29,268 nucleotides of DNA. It comes from JAVBLK01 sp031553565 (lineage in GTDB: Bacteria > Bacillota > Clostridia > Christensenellales > DUVY01). The notes beneath the pieces are model-generated. The model saw only the letters and a program-made list of their open reading frames with translations, was not told the origin of the DNA and ran no database searches. Where the stretch lies: positions 1 through 29,268 of the forward strand of contig JAVBLK010000055.1 in assembly GCA_031553565.1 (NCBI GenBank). Direction: 5' to 3'. Each line of letters opens with the position of its first letter. Positions within the stretch are counted from its first letter, which is position 1. This document shows, in pieces, positions 23,111-29,233 of this stretch. The translations under genes and the position numbers were made by a program.

Positions 23111-23785
23111 CTATGAAAACAAAACGCGCCCCGGCCGCACCATAGTCGCGCCGCATTCTATCGCTGTTTCATAATCCTGCGACATTCCCATCGAGAGAAT
23201 ATCAATATTATTGTCCTTTTCCCTTAATATATCATATAAACGCCTCATTTGTAAATACAAATCCCGGCAATTTCCGCCGTTTCCCGCCATTTTCGGCATA
23301 ACTGTCATAAGTCCGCGAACCGCGATACGCGGAAACTTTTTGCTTTCATCGTAAAAATCAAGTACGGCGTCCGGCGCGATCCCGCCCTTTTGAGTCTCGC
23401 CCGACAGGTTCACCTCGATGAGGATATCCATTTTCGCAATATTTTTCAGCGCGCACTGCCGGTCGATTTCAAACAGCAGCTGCGGCCTGTCCGCCGATTG
23501 GATCAGCTTGACCTTATCGATGATATACTTGACCTTGTTGGTTTGCAGCTGCCCGATGAATTGCCAATCGCCCGCGTCCGCGGCATTCCCGTACTTTTCC
23601 AAAAAGTCCTGAACGCGGTTTTCCCCGAATATGTTTATATTATATTTGGACAAGCCCCGGATTAGACCTGCATCCGCGTATTTTGTGGCCGCGACGATAG
23701 TAATATCGCCGCCGCGCCTCCCCGATTTTCGGGCGGCGGCATCGATCCTTTCGCGTATGATTTCAATGTTCTTTTCAATATCCAT
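23111..23785 (-). CDS. YggS-family PLP homeostasis protein
   Basis: 224 residues. The PLP-binding Lys is K35 in IVAATKYADAG; other family signatures are FGENRVQDFLEKY, WQFIGQLQTNKVKYI and LSMGMSQDYETAIECG. It is a single-domain fold like the alanine racemase barrel, and balances free PLP; no catalytic reaction is known. It lies between the ATP-grasp gene (27 bp) and sepF (124 bp) on the same strand. Also called YlmE in Gram-positives. Confidence 0.95.
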   Translation of the reverse strand: MDIEKNIEIIRERIDAAARKSGRRGGDITIVAATKYADAGLIRGLSKYNINIFGENRVQDFLEKYGNAADAGDWQFIGQLQTNKVKYIIDKVKLIQSADRPQLLFEIDRQCALKNIAKMDILIEVNLSGETQKGGIAPDAVLDFYDESKKFPRIAVRGLMTVMPKMAGNGGNCRDLYLQMRRLYDILREKDNNIDILSMGMSQDYETAIECGATMVRPGRVLFS

Positions 23786-23812
23786 GTTTTTCTCAGTACA
23801 ACGGGTACCGCA

Positions 23813-24724
23813 TCATGCGCGCTTAACGTGTCCGGCCTTACCCAGGATATGCCGGGCGTAAAGCGCGGCGATATCGCGGCCGCCCAGTGCGCAATACGCG
23901 CCGAAAAACGCATTGCTGTTGACCTCGCAAACCAGCGGCCCGTCCTTCCCCCTTAAAAAATCGACCGCGCAATAGTCCAGGCCGATGGTATCAGCCGCCT
24001 TTTCCGCCGCCGCAGTATATTCCTGTTCCGCGTTTATAAGGCGCATCGTACCGCCCCACTGGACGTTGCTGCGGAAATCAATTTCCGAACGCCTTTCGCA
24101 CGCCCCTATCGCCTTACCGCCGATAACATAAATGCGGATATCCGTCCCGGCGCTCTCCGCGATAAATTTTTGATATAAATGCGGCTTGTACTGCAGCCTG
24201 AAAAAAGCGGCGTCAAGGCCAGCCCTGTCCTTAATAAGGTAGACCTGTTCGCCTAAAGAGCCGTATGCTTCCTTTGCGACCAAGGGGAACCCGAGTTTCG
24301 CAGCCGTAAAATCAAGGAATCCGCTGCCGCCGCCCGCGCAGCCGTCAAAGACAAGCGGCGGCTTTATCGTCTGCGGCGCCGGGATCCCCGCATCGCAGAG
24401 AACCCCGTGCGTTAAGAGCTTATTATCGCAGATCTCTATCGCGCGCGGCGCGTTGAATACGGACAAGCCCGACCTTAAAAACCCTTCGGCAAGCAGGATA
24501 TCCTTATCCCAAAACAGCACAAACGAAAAGCCTGATGTTTCAGCGTCAAACGGCCGCCCTCTCCGGTAAAGCCGCGTTCCGCTGTTATAGGCAAGGCTGA
24601 AAGCACCCGATTCCTCGCAGGTGATTTCAGCGGAGGATTCACGAAAGCCGCGCTTAAACGCCGCCAGCATATCAGTGACCTGCCGGTTGACAAAAGAACC
24701 GTTGTATATAAGGAGTCCGCGCAT
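23813..24724 (-). CDS. RimK-type ATP-grasp ligase
   Basis: 303 residues from ATG 24724. The N-terminal pre-ATP-grasp part starts MRGLLIYNGSF; the central region has CDNKLLTHGVLCDAGIP (ligand/ATP entry), FPLVAKEAYGSLGEQVYLI (glycine-rich loop) and YQKFIAESAGTDIRIYVIG; the magnesium site is LVCEVNSNAFF with E and N residues. This is the RimK/LysX-like family, which joins an acid to an amine using ATP. Substrate unknown. An ATG-proximal in-frame TTG at 24730 is a worse start. First gene of the unit with yggS and sepF. The promoter implies a leaderless mRNA. Confidence 0.88.
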   Translation of the reverse strand: MRGLLIYNGSFVNRQVTDMLAAFKRGFRESSAEITCEESGAFSLAYNSGTRLYRRGRPFDAETSGFSFVLFWDKDILLAEGFLRSGLSVFNAPRAIEICDNKLLTHGVLCDAGIPAPQTIKPPLVFDGCAGGGSGFLDFTAAKLGFPLVAKEAYGSLGEQVYLIKDRAGLDAAFFRLQYKPHLYQKFIAESAGTDIRIYVIGGKAIGACERRSEIDFRSNVQWGGTMRLINAEQEYTAAAEKAADTIGLDYCAVDFLRGKDGPLVCEVNSNAFFGAYCALGGRDIAALYARHILGKAGHVKRA

Positions 24725-24730
24725 AGTCAA

Positions 24731-24759
24731 AGTATATTAAAAACCGCCCCATATGTCAA
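24731..24759 (-). promoter_or_regulatory. Promoter of the ATP-grasp-yggS-sepF unit, leaderless
   Basis: TTGACA (24754-24759), 17-bp spacer, TATACT (24731-24736), then TTGACT (6 bases) and ATG. Near-perfect hexamers. No Shine-Dalgarno can exist in so short a leader. Confidence 0.83.
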
Positions 24760-24799
24760 GGGCGCAATCTTCCGGGCGCGGCATCCAAGCAAAGAAAAA

Positions 24800-24866
24800 G
24801 CGGCTTCGTCACACTTGTAATTTGCAGCTGCCCGGGTTTATTGCTGCGATTTGCCCTATGGCAAAA
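24800..24866. repeat. Post-terminator repeat, copy 2 (divergent)
   Basis: GCGGCTTCGTCACACTTGTA, then CTGCGATTTGCCCTATGGC. Same order and orientation as the copies at 15261 and 25654, and again immediately behind a minus-strand terminator. Confidence 0.55.
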
Positions 24867-24901
24867 GAAAAGGGCGCGGATACTATGTTTGTTCCGCGCC
24901 C
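24867..24901 (-). terminator. Intrinsic terminator of the secreted-protein gene
   Basis: GGGCGCGGA and TCCGCGCCC form a nine-pair stem with a 12-base loop, followed on the minus strand by TTTTCTTTTG. It lies 52 bp behind the stop codon at 24954. Confidence 0.9.
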
Positions 24902-24936
24902 GATAAATCTTTAAAATCTATGCTGTATTCAATGTT

Positions 24937-24957
24937 ATTTATTCAGCGGTTCCTTAA
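24937..24957. repeat. Solo end of the GGAAC-ended element, with TTAA
   Basis: Read on the minus strand: TTAA, then GGAACCGCTGAATAAAT, the same start as the elements at 1651 and 22384. No second end is visible nearby. The TTAA includes the stop codon of the secreted-protein gene. Confidence 0.55.
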
Positions 24958-25499
24958 AAGCTGTATTCCGCTTTAAGGTCTGAAAGCGCATACCTGAGCT
25001 CGATCGCAAGCGCCTCTTTGCCGGCCTCGTATTTTATCCGGACCTTGCGCGCCTCTGTGTCAACCGCCGCCCTGTTTCCGTTAAGCAGTGTTTCTACCTT
25101 TGCCAGAATACCCGCCGCACCGTCAAAAACGGCCTTGGGGATCGGTTTGCCCGCTCTGATATGCGCGTCATACTGCGAATTAAGGAAACTTAAATCAGTC
25201 ATAAGTATCTCGAATTCGTCAGGCAGCACTTTTTCTGCCGCGGCCGCGATGTCTGCGGTCTCCAATAAATCAAGCTCGGCGGCCTTTTCCGCGTATTCCG
25301 TCTGCAGGCTTACTGACCTGCGCATATATTCGATATAACGGTTTATCCCTTCGCCGCTCTCGCCCACGGTCTGTATCAGCGCGGGATTGCTGTTTGCCGC
25401 CTCGCTGGCAACCGCCGCCTCAGTGGGGAGCTTTCCCCCGCCCAGCGCCGCGCCGGCAACCGCCAAAAACAATCCGCCCGCAAGTAAAAATTTACCCAT
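24954..25499 (-). CDS. Secreted helical protein of unknown function
   Basis: 181 residues. A signal peptide is likely: MGKFLLAGGLFLAVAGAALG, with a possible cleavage near residue 20-30. The rest is almost entirely helical, with Ala/Glu/Lys heptad-like stretches (LQTEYAEKAAELDLLE, VRIKYEAGKEALAIEL), no cysteines and no known motif. AAAGGA precedes the ATG by ~10 bases. Own terminator. I do not recognise the family; an extracytoplasmic helical-bundle or coiled-coil protein is the most that can be said. Its stop codon belongs to the repeat end behind it. Confidence 0.8.
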   Translation of the reverse strand: MGKFLLAGGLFLAVAGAALGGGKLPTEAAVASEAANSNPALIQTVGESGEGINRYIEYMRRSVSLQTEYAEKAAELDLLETADIAAAAEKVLPDEFEILMTDLSFLNSQYDAHIRAGKPIPKAVFDGAAGILAKVETLLNGNRAAVDTEARKVRIKYEAGKEALAIELRYALSDLKAEYSF

Positions 25500-25653
25500 A
25501 ATTAATCTGTCCTTTATAAATAATCCGCACCGGCCGTCTGAAAAGGAACTTACACCTTAAGCCGTATCCCTGTGTTTGACTATATTATAAAACCATTTTC
25601 CCACAATTCAGTCACAAAGAGCACACCGTTTTATAATGTTTCGCTTTTAAGGA

Positions 25654-25722
25654 GCGGCTTCGCCACATTGTCAGGCCGCTGCATTTGAGCATCTCTACTG
25701 CGGTTTTACCTAGTGCATAAAA
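25654..25722. repeat. Post-terminator repeat, copy 3
   Basis: GCGGCTTCGCCACATTGTCA through TCTCTACTGCGGTTTTACC. Best match to the copy at 15261-15335. On the minus strand it starts directly after the tRNA-Pro terminator. GCGGC and GCCGC at its far end can pair. Confidence 0.6.
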
Positions 25723-25724
25723 GA

Positions 25725-25747
25725 AAAACGGCTCTAATAGCCGTTTT
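25725..25747 (-). terminator. Intrinsic terminator of tRNA-Pro
   Basis: AAAACGGCT pairs with AGCCGTTTT around CTAAT. On the minus strand it ends CCGTTTTTCTTTT. It begins 20 bp after the CCA end of the tRNA. Confidence 0.9.
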
Positions 25748-25767
25748 CACCAGTAATAATGCGGGTT

Positions 25768-25844
25768 TGGTCTGGGTGACAAGACTTGAACTTGCGGCCT
25801 CTAGAACCCCATTCTAGCGCGCTACCAAACTGCGCCACACCCAG
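25768..25844 (-). tRNA. tRNA-Pro (GGG), CCA encoded
   Basis: Minus strand. Acceptor CTGGGTG/CACCCAG, D-arm GCGC...GCGC, anticodon stem CTAGA/TCTAG with loop ATGGGGT (anticodon GGG, reads CCC and CCU), T-arm GCAAG/CTTGT with loop TTCAAGT. Discriminator A and an encoded CCA (25768-25770). All four arms fold. Own promoter and terminator. Confidence 0.97.
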
Positions 25845-25895
25845 AGATGTATTGATCGCTTATTATCGTGCCCGCAGCGTAAAACTGCTTTTTGT

Positions 25896-25924
25896 ATTAT
25901 ACATTACCGGAGGCTGTTTTGCAA
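25896..25924 (-). promoter_or_regulatory. Promoter of tRNA-Pro
   Basis: TTGCAA (25919-25924), 17-bp spacer, TATAAT (25896-25901), ~50 bases before the tRNA 5' end. Confidence 0.78.
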
Positions 25925-26008
25925 GCGCTTTATTGCCGGTTAGACGTAATATCAGCTTTTATCAAAACAGCCGCCATTCGCCGGACGGCCGCCAAAAAAT
26001 ACGCTGAT

Positions 26009-26848
26009 TTATACAGTTTCCGCCGCCGGTTCGGCAACAAGCTCTTCGCTTGAAACAGTTTCGGAAGTGCCCGGGCGCAGCAAAAATTCACGTACCTTTA
26101 CGTTTTTATTTGTATAACGCGCCGTTTCGGGATTGACACGGGCAAAGGAAATCGCGCGCTGCGGACACCAGTTTATGCAGGCCTGGCAAAGCTCGCAATT
26201 ATTTGAAAAGCGCGGGAGGCCGCCCTCTACCTTTATCGCATGCGCGGGGCACACCCTTTCGCACAAGCCGCAACCCGTGCAGGTTTCCTCAATGTGATAA
26301 AACTTTATGATAAGCGGCCGCGCGAACCTGAACAGGGCGCTGACCATCCTTGAAAGCACATTGACGCCCGGAATATCTTGCTGTTTCCCAGCCTCTATCT
26401 CCGCCGCTATCTCGGCCACGGCGCCGTCTTGCGCTGCCGTCCTTGTCGATAAAACCTTTTCGGACGGCGACCCGAATATCGGGATAAAGTTTTCGACAGC
26501 GGGGATCCCGCGCGCGTATGAAAGCTTGCCTCCGCGGCGTTTTAACAGCCGCTTTGCCTCGGACAACGCGCCGCCCTGGCGGCTGCCATAGGTCACCAGC
26601 GCGGCAATGTACGAGCCGGGCTTAAACTCGGCGGCCCTAAAAAAATGTCTGACCATAAGCGGCATTCCGTATGCGTATGAAGGATAAACCACTATGACCC
26701 GGTCATAGCCCGCAAAGATTCGGCGGTTCCTGGAAAAAGAGGCGATATTATATACCTCACGGCACTCAAGGCGCGCGGCAAGATCCTTTGCCGCAGCCAG
26801 CGAATTGCCGGTGCCGGAAAAATAGAAGATTCCCGTTTCCATAATCAT
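26009..26848 (-). CDS. Flavodoxin/ferredoxin fusion (EFR1 family)
   Basis: 279 residues. The N-terminal part has the flavodoxin FMN phosphate loop FSGTGNS at 10-16 and YPSYAYGMP; the C-terminal part has two [4Fe-4S] motifs, C190-C193-C196-C200 and C218-C221-C224-C228. This is the EFR1-type electron-transfer protein common in anaerobic gut bacteria. It passes electrons between flavin and iron-sulfur partners in the cytosol; the partner is unknown. A polar tail of ~45 residues follows. A second in-frame ATG at 26842 is seven bases from AGG and may be the real start. Promoter at 26975-27003. Confidence 0.93.
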   Translation of the reverse strand: MIMETGIFYFSGTGNSLAAAKDLAARLECREVYNIASFSRNRRIFAGYDRVIVVYPSYAYGMPLMVRHFFRAAEFKPGSYIAALVTYGSRQGGALSEAKRLLKRRGGKLSYARGIPAVENFIPIFGSPSEKVLSTRTAAQDGAVAEIAAEIEAGKQQDIPGVNVLSRMVSALFRFARPLIIKFYHIEETCTGCGLCERVCPAHAIKVEGGLPRFSNNCELCQACINWCPQRAISFARVNPETARYTNKNVKVREFLLRPGTSETVSSEELVAEPAAETV

Positions 26849-26974
26849 ACCTAAAAAATAAATAAATAAATCCGTTTTTGCCCAGCAGTTGACAGCAGCA
26901 GCATATTAAAGGCGTGCTAAGGAAAAGAACGGAAACAAAAAAAGAATGATCCTCCGTTTTTTTCCAACATATAC

Positions 26975-27003
26975 AGTATACTACCCAACGTAGAAATTAT
27001 CAA
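26975..27003 (-). promoter_or_regulatory. Promoter of the flavodoxin/ferredoxin gene
   Basis: TTGATA (26998-27003), 17-bp spacer, TATACT (26975-26980) on the minus strand, giving a leader of ~120 bases. The leader contains a GGAGG at about 26950 and poly-T runs but no obvious regulatory RNA. Confidence 0.72.
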
Positions 27004-27159
27004 GAGGAAATTGAAAAATATGTCGAAAATGGCATAACGCCGGGCGTTCGTTCGCAAAAAATCCAAGCTGGGAGGATTTTAACGTTTAATATACGCTGAA
27101 ATACCGGCTTTCCGGGTAGCGTTTTCGAAAAAACGCATCCGCACGTCCCTTTCAAGCGT

Positions 27160-27189
27160 TTTACATTGACAAATAAAAAGTGTTAAAAT
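27160..27189 (+). promoter_or_regulatory. Promoter of purC
   Basis: TTTACA (27160-27165), 18-bp spacer, TAAAAT (27184-27189). A TTGACA overlaps the spacer at a wrong distance. The small hairpin GCGTTTTCGAAAAAACGC lies just upstream. I see no purine riboswitch. Confidence 0.62.
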
Positions 27190-27218
27190 GTGTGGAGATT
27201 ATTTTTAAGGAGCAACTT

Positions 27219-27899
27219 ATGAAGCTTTACAAAAAAGGAAAGACAAAAGACGTATACCTGCTGGACGACGGCAATTATCTGCTGAAATTCAAGGACACCG
27301 TTACGGGCCATCCCGGCGGAGAAAAAGACCCCGGCGGCAACAGCGTTGTAGGCGAGGTTGCGGGCGTAGGCATGAACGCTATCAAGACAACGGTGTATTT
27401 TTTCGAGCTGTTGAAGAAAAACAATATCCTCACCCACTATGTATCCAATAACGCGGAGAAAAACGAAATGACCGTCCGCCCCGCCTCCGTTTTCGGCAAA
27501 GGGCTGGAATTTGTCTACCGCTTTACAGCGACGGGCAGCTTTATAAAGCGTTTCGGCGACTACTGCAAGGAAGGCGATCGTATCGACGTGTTCGAGGTGA
27601 CCTTAAAGGATGACGAAAGGAACGACCCGCCGGTTACAAAGGAGATCCTGTCCGCGTTAAAGCTTTTAAGCGAGGAGCAGTACGAATCGATCAAATCGCA
27701 GACAAAGCAGATCTGTAATGTGCTGAAAGCCGATCTTAATAAGAAAGGGCTGGAGCTGATCGATATCAAGCTGGAATTCGGCAACGTTGGCGGCAAGGTC
27801 ATGCTGATCGACGAAATAAGCGGCGGCAATATGCGCGTCTATAAAAACGGCAAAAAGCTGGACTATAACACGCTGTCGGAGCTTATTTTAAAGAACTGA
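27219..27899 (+). CDS. purC: Phosphoribosylaminoimidazole-succinocarboxamide synthase
   Basis: 226 residues from ATG 27219, which has AAGGAG 8 bases upstream; an in-frame ATG further up (27180) overlaps the promoter. KGKTKDVY (6-13) is the ATP-binding start, LKFKDTVTG follows, and FTATGSFIKRFGDYCKEGD and EVTLKDDERNDPP are family motifs. It joins CAIR and Asp using ATP in purine synthesis. Near the end the usual DEISPD motif reads DEISGGN, so this is a divergent branch. No other pur gene is near, unusual for an enzyme normally encoded in a pur operon. Confidence 0.9.
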   Translation: MKLYKKGKTKDVYLLDDGNYLLKFKDTVTGHPGGEKDPGGNSVVGEVAGVGMNAIKTTVYFFELLKKNNILTHYVSNNAEKNEMTVRPASVFGKGLEFVYRFTATGSFIKRFGDYCKEGDRIDVFEVTLKDDERNDPPVTKEILSALKLLSEEQYESIKSQTKQICNVLKADLNKKGLELIDIKLEFGNVGGKVMLIDEISGGNMRVYKNGKKLDYNTLSELILKN

Positions 27900-28016
27900 C
27901 CGGTGCAAAAACCGGCTGCCGGAAGCTTGCAGCTTTTGGGCAGGCAAAAAATAAACCACTACAGACTAAACAGGTAGGTTCGGAGGACGGCAAAAGCCGT
28001 CTAAAGGTTTAAACGC

Positions 28017-28097
28017 CTTGTCATTCTGAACGCAGTGAAAAATCTTGTCATTCTGAACGCAGTGAAAAATCTTGTCATTCTGAACGCAGTGAAAAAT
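28017..28097. repeat. Three perfect tandem 27-bp units
   Basis: CTTGTCATTCTGAACGCAGT followed by GAAAAAT, three times without spacers (28017-28043, 28044-28070, 28071-28097). An inverted relative, AGATCCTTCGCTTTGCTCAG then GATGACA, lies at 28126-28152 and can pair with any unit. This resembles a palindromic 'TCATTCTGA..AGGATGA' repeat seen widely in bacterial genomes, here with one arm amplified. Confidence 0.85.
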
Positions 28098-28210
28098 CTT
28101 GTAATTTAAGATCACCGTTGCCTTAAGATCCTTCGCTTTGCTCAGGATGACACCGCTCTGCTGTTTTCTCCCGTTTTCTTTTCTTTTTAGCGGTTGACCT
28201 AAAGGCTTCA

Positions 28211-28244
28211 GGCTTCGCCTTAAGGCGAGGGGTTTAACCCCCTC
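28211..28244. repeat. Pair of short perfect palindromes
   Basis: CGCCTTAAGGCG (28216-28227) and GAGGGGTTTAACCCCCTC (28227-28244) lie end to end. No U-run. Role unknown. The remaining sequence from 27900 to 28569 has no gene I can support; other hairpins are GACGGC-AAAA-GCCGTC near 27986-28001 and GCCCGCA/TGCGGGC near 28324-28347. Confidence 0.55.
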
Positions 28245-28569
28245 TTACAGAGACTAAACTGTGGTTGTTTCCAGGCGGGATAAGCGGTTACCCGGCTGCT
28301 GCCGCCGCAAGAACTTAAACATGCCGCCCGCAGATTTATTTGCGGGCGACGTTTTTAAAGCCGGAAAATTACCTGTCTGCGATAACAAAAGCGCAGTTCC
28401 CCAAAAATTCCGTCAAAATGCCAAACTAACTTCCGCCAAGACCCCTTGTCACACTAACTTCCACATCTAACTTCCACTGTGAAACTTACTTTAGCCTTTG
28501 CCGTCCCAAAAAAATTCCGCCGGCCGCGCAAAGTCGCGTAAAGTCCGTCAAGATTTTTATTCTATTTTG

Positions 28570-28598
28570 TTGACAATAAAAAGATAAAATGCTATTCT
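28570..28598 (+). promoter_or_regulatory. Promoter of the tRNA-Ala/tRNA-Ile unit
   Basis: TTGACA (28570-28575), 17-bp spacer, TATTCT (28593-28598), ~28 bases before tRNA-Ala. Confidence 0.82.
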
Positions 28599-28626
28599 AG
28601 CATAAGTTGTTTTTCCGCTGTGACGC

Positions 28627-28702
28627 GGGGGTTTAGCTCAGCTGGTAGAGCACCTGCCCTGCAAGCAGGGGGTCAGCGGTTCGAATCCGCTAACCTCCAC
28701 CA
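28627..28702 (+). tRNA. tRNA-Ala (UGC) with C at position 33, CCA encoded
   Basis: Acceptor GGGGGTT/AACCTCC contains the G3-U70 wobble that marks alanine tRNAs. The anticodon stem CCTGC/GCAGG encloses loop CCTGCAA, so the anticodon is TGC but position 33, almost always U, is C. The T-arm AGCGG/CCGCT has the normal loop TTCGAAT. Discriminator A and CCA (28700-28702) are encoded. It is followed by tRNA-Ile, an order usually seen in rRNA spacers, but no rRNA is present here. Confidence 0.96.
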
Positions 28703-28775
28703 AGTTTCAAGGAAAAACAGCTCCGGCTTTTATACCGCATACCTTCTTTAAGCGTTTTTAAAAGCCGGTCACCGC

Positions 28776-28852
28776 TGGATTGTAGCTCAGGCGGTTAGAG
28801 CACCACCCTGATAAGGTGGGGGTCGGTGGTTCGAGTCCACTCAATCCAACCA
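28776..28852 (+). tRNA. tRNA-Ile (GAU), CCA encoded
   Basis: Acceptor TGGATTG/CAATCCA, D-arm GCTC/GAGC, anticodon stem CCACC/GGTGG with loop CTGATAA (anticodon GAT), T-arm GGTGG/CCACT with loop TTCGAGT. The first pair is U1-A72. CCA is encoded at 28850-28852. Confidence 0.97.
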
Positions 28853-28865
28853 AAAGACAACGGGT

Positions 28866-28903
28866 GCCGGAACGAAAAGTTATGATTTCGGTCCGGCTTT
28901 TTT
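28866..28903 (+). terminator. Intrinsic terminator of the tRNA pair
   Basis: GCCGGAACGAAA and TTTCGGTCCGGC form a twelve-position stem with one mismatch (A against G) and an eight-base loop, followed by TTTTTT. It starts 14 bp after tRNA-Ile. Confidence 0.93.
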
Positions 28904-28949
28904 ATACCCCGGGAAAACCTGCAAAAATTGCATGCAAGCCAGAGGTTAA

Positions 28950-29112
28950 GGAAACAATTAATAAATACTCGAGCTGAATTCGGACAGATTTTTGATGCAG
29001 ATTTTAAATTGCCGCCGCAGGCAATGCCGGGGCATTGACAAGGCGGGAATTTAGAAGCTGTACAAAAAGATGCCGAAAGCAGCCGAAAAGGCTTATTCAA
29101 TGGAGTTTTCAC
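28950..29112. mobile_element. Long-hairpin element with GGAAAC end, different interior
   Basis: TTAA (28946-28949) then GGAAACAATTAATAAAT, the same start as the element at 1651, but the interior is different: TTTTTGATGCAG...AAATTGCCGCC pairs with GGCGGGAATTT...CTGTACAAAAA around GGCAATGCC-GGGGCATTG (centre near 29037). The outer arms, AATAAATACTCGAGCTG and CAGCCGAAAAGGCTTATT, also match. The right end at ~29112 is less certain. Confidence 0.6.
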
Positions 29113-29121
29113 CATAAAAAT

Positions 29122-29233
29122 GATATAATAAATCGGTATTATACCCCAGGGCAAGCCCTGGACCCGAATATTCAAAAACAAAGTTTTTGAATATTCTTTC
29201 CGCAGCAGAGCTTATGGGTATTACACCGATTTG
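29122..29233. repeat. AATCGGT-ended hairpin repeat, copy 2
   Basis: 112 bp, inverted relative to the copy at 345-439. The ends GATATAATAAATCGGTATTA and, on the other strand, CAAATCGGTGTAATACCC are the same as in copy 1, and CCAGGGCAAGCCCTGG is shared. In place of copy 1's GC-rich hairpin it has a perfect 14-pair A/T-rich one, GAATATTCAAAAAC-AAA-GTTTTTGAATATTC. No gene was found in 28904-29268. Confidence 0.75.

Noticed and set aside
26955..27099. Plus-strand frame with a peptide-like ending (QEEIEKYVENGITPG) that might be a gene remnant
   Set aside because: No start codon or ribosome site, and the minus-strand promoter of the flavodoxin/ferredoxin gene fits the same bases well.
28017..28097. 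Possible CRISPR array: regular 27-bp repeats
   Set aside because: The units abut with no spacers, only three copies exist, and no cas gene is nearby. It is a tandem repeat.
28261..28470. Plus-strand open frame of 69 codons
   Set aside because: No ribosome site, contains a hairpin, odd composition, and no recognisable similarity.
28795..29181. Minus-strand open frame of 128 codons
   Set aside because: It covers tRNA-Ile, its terminator and two repeats in the antisense direction.
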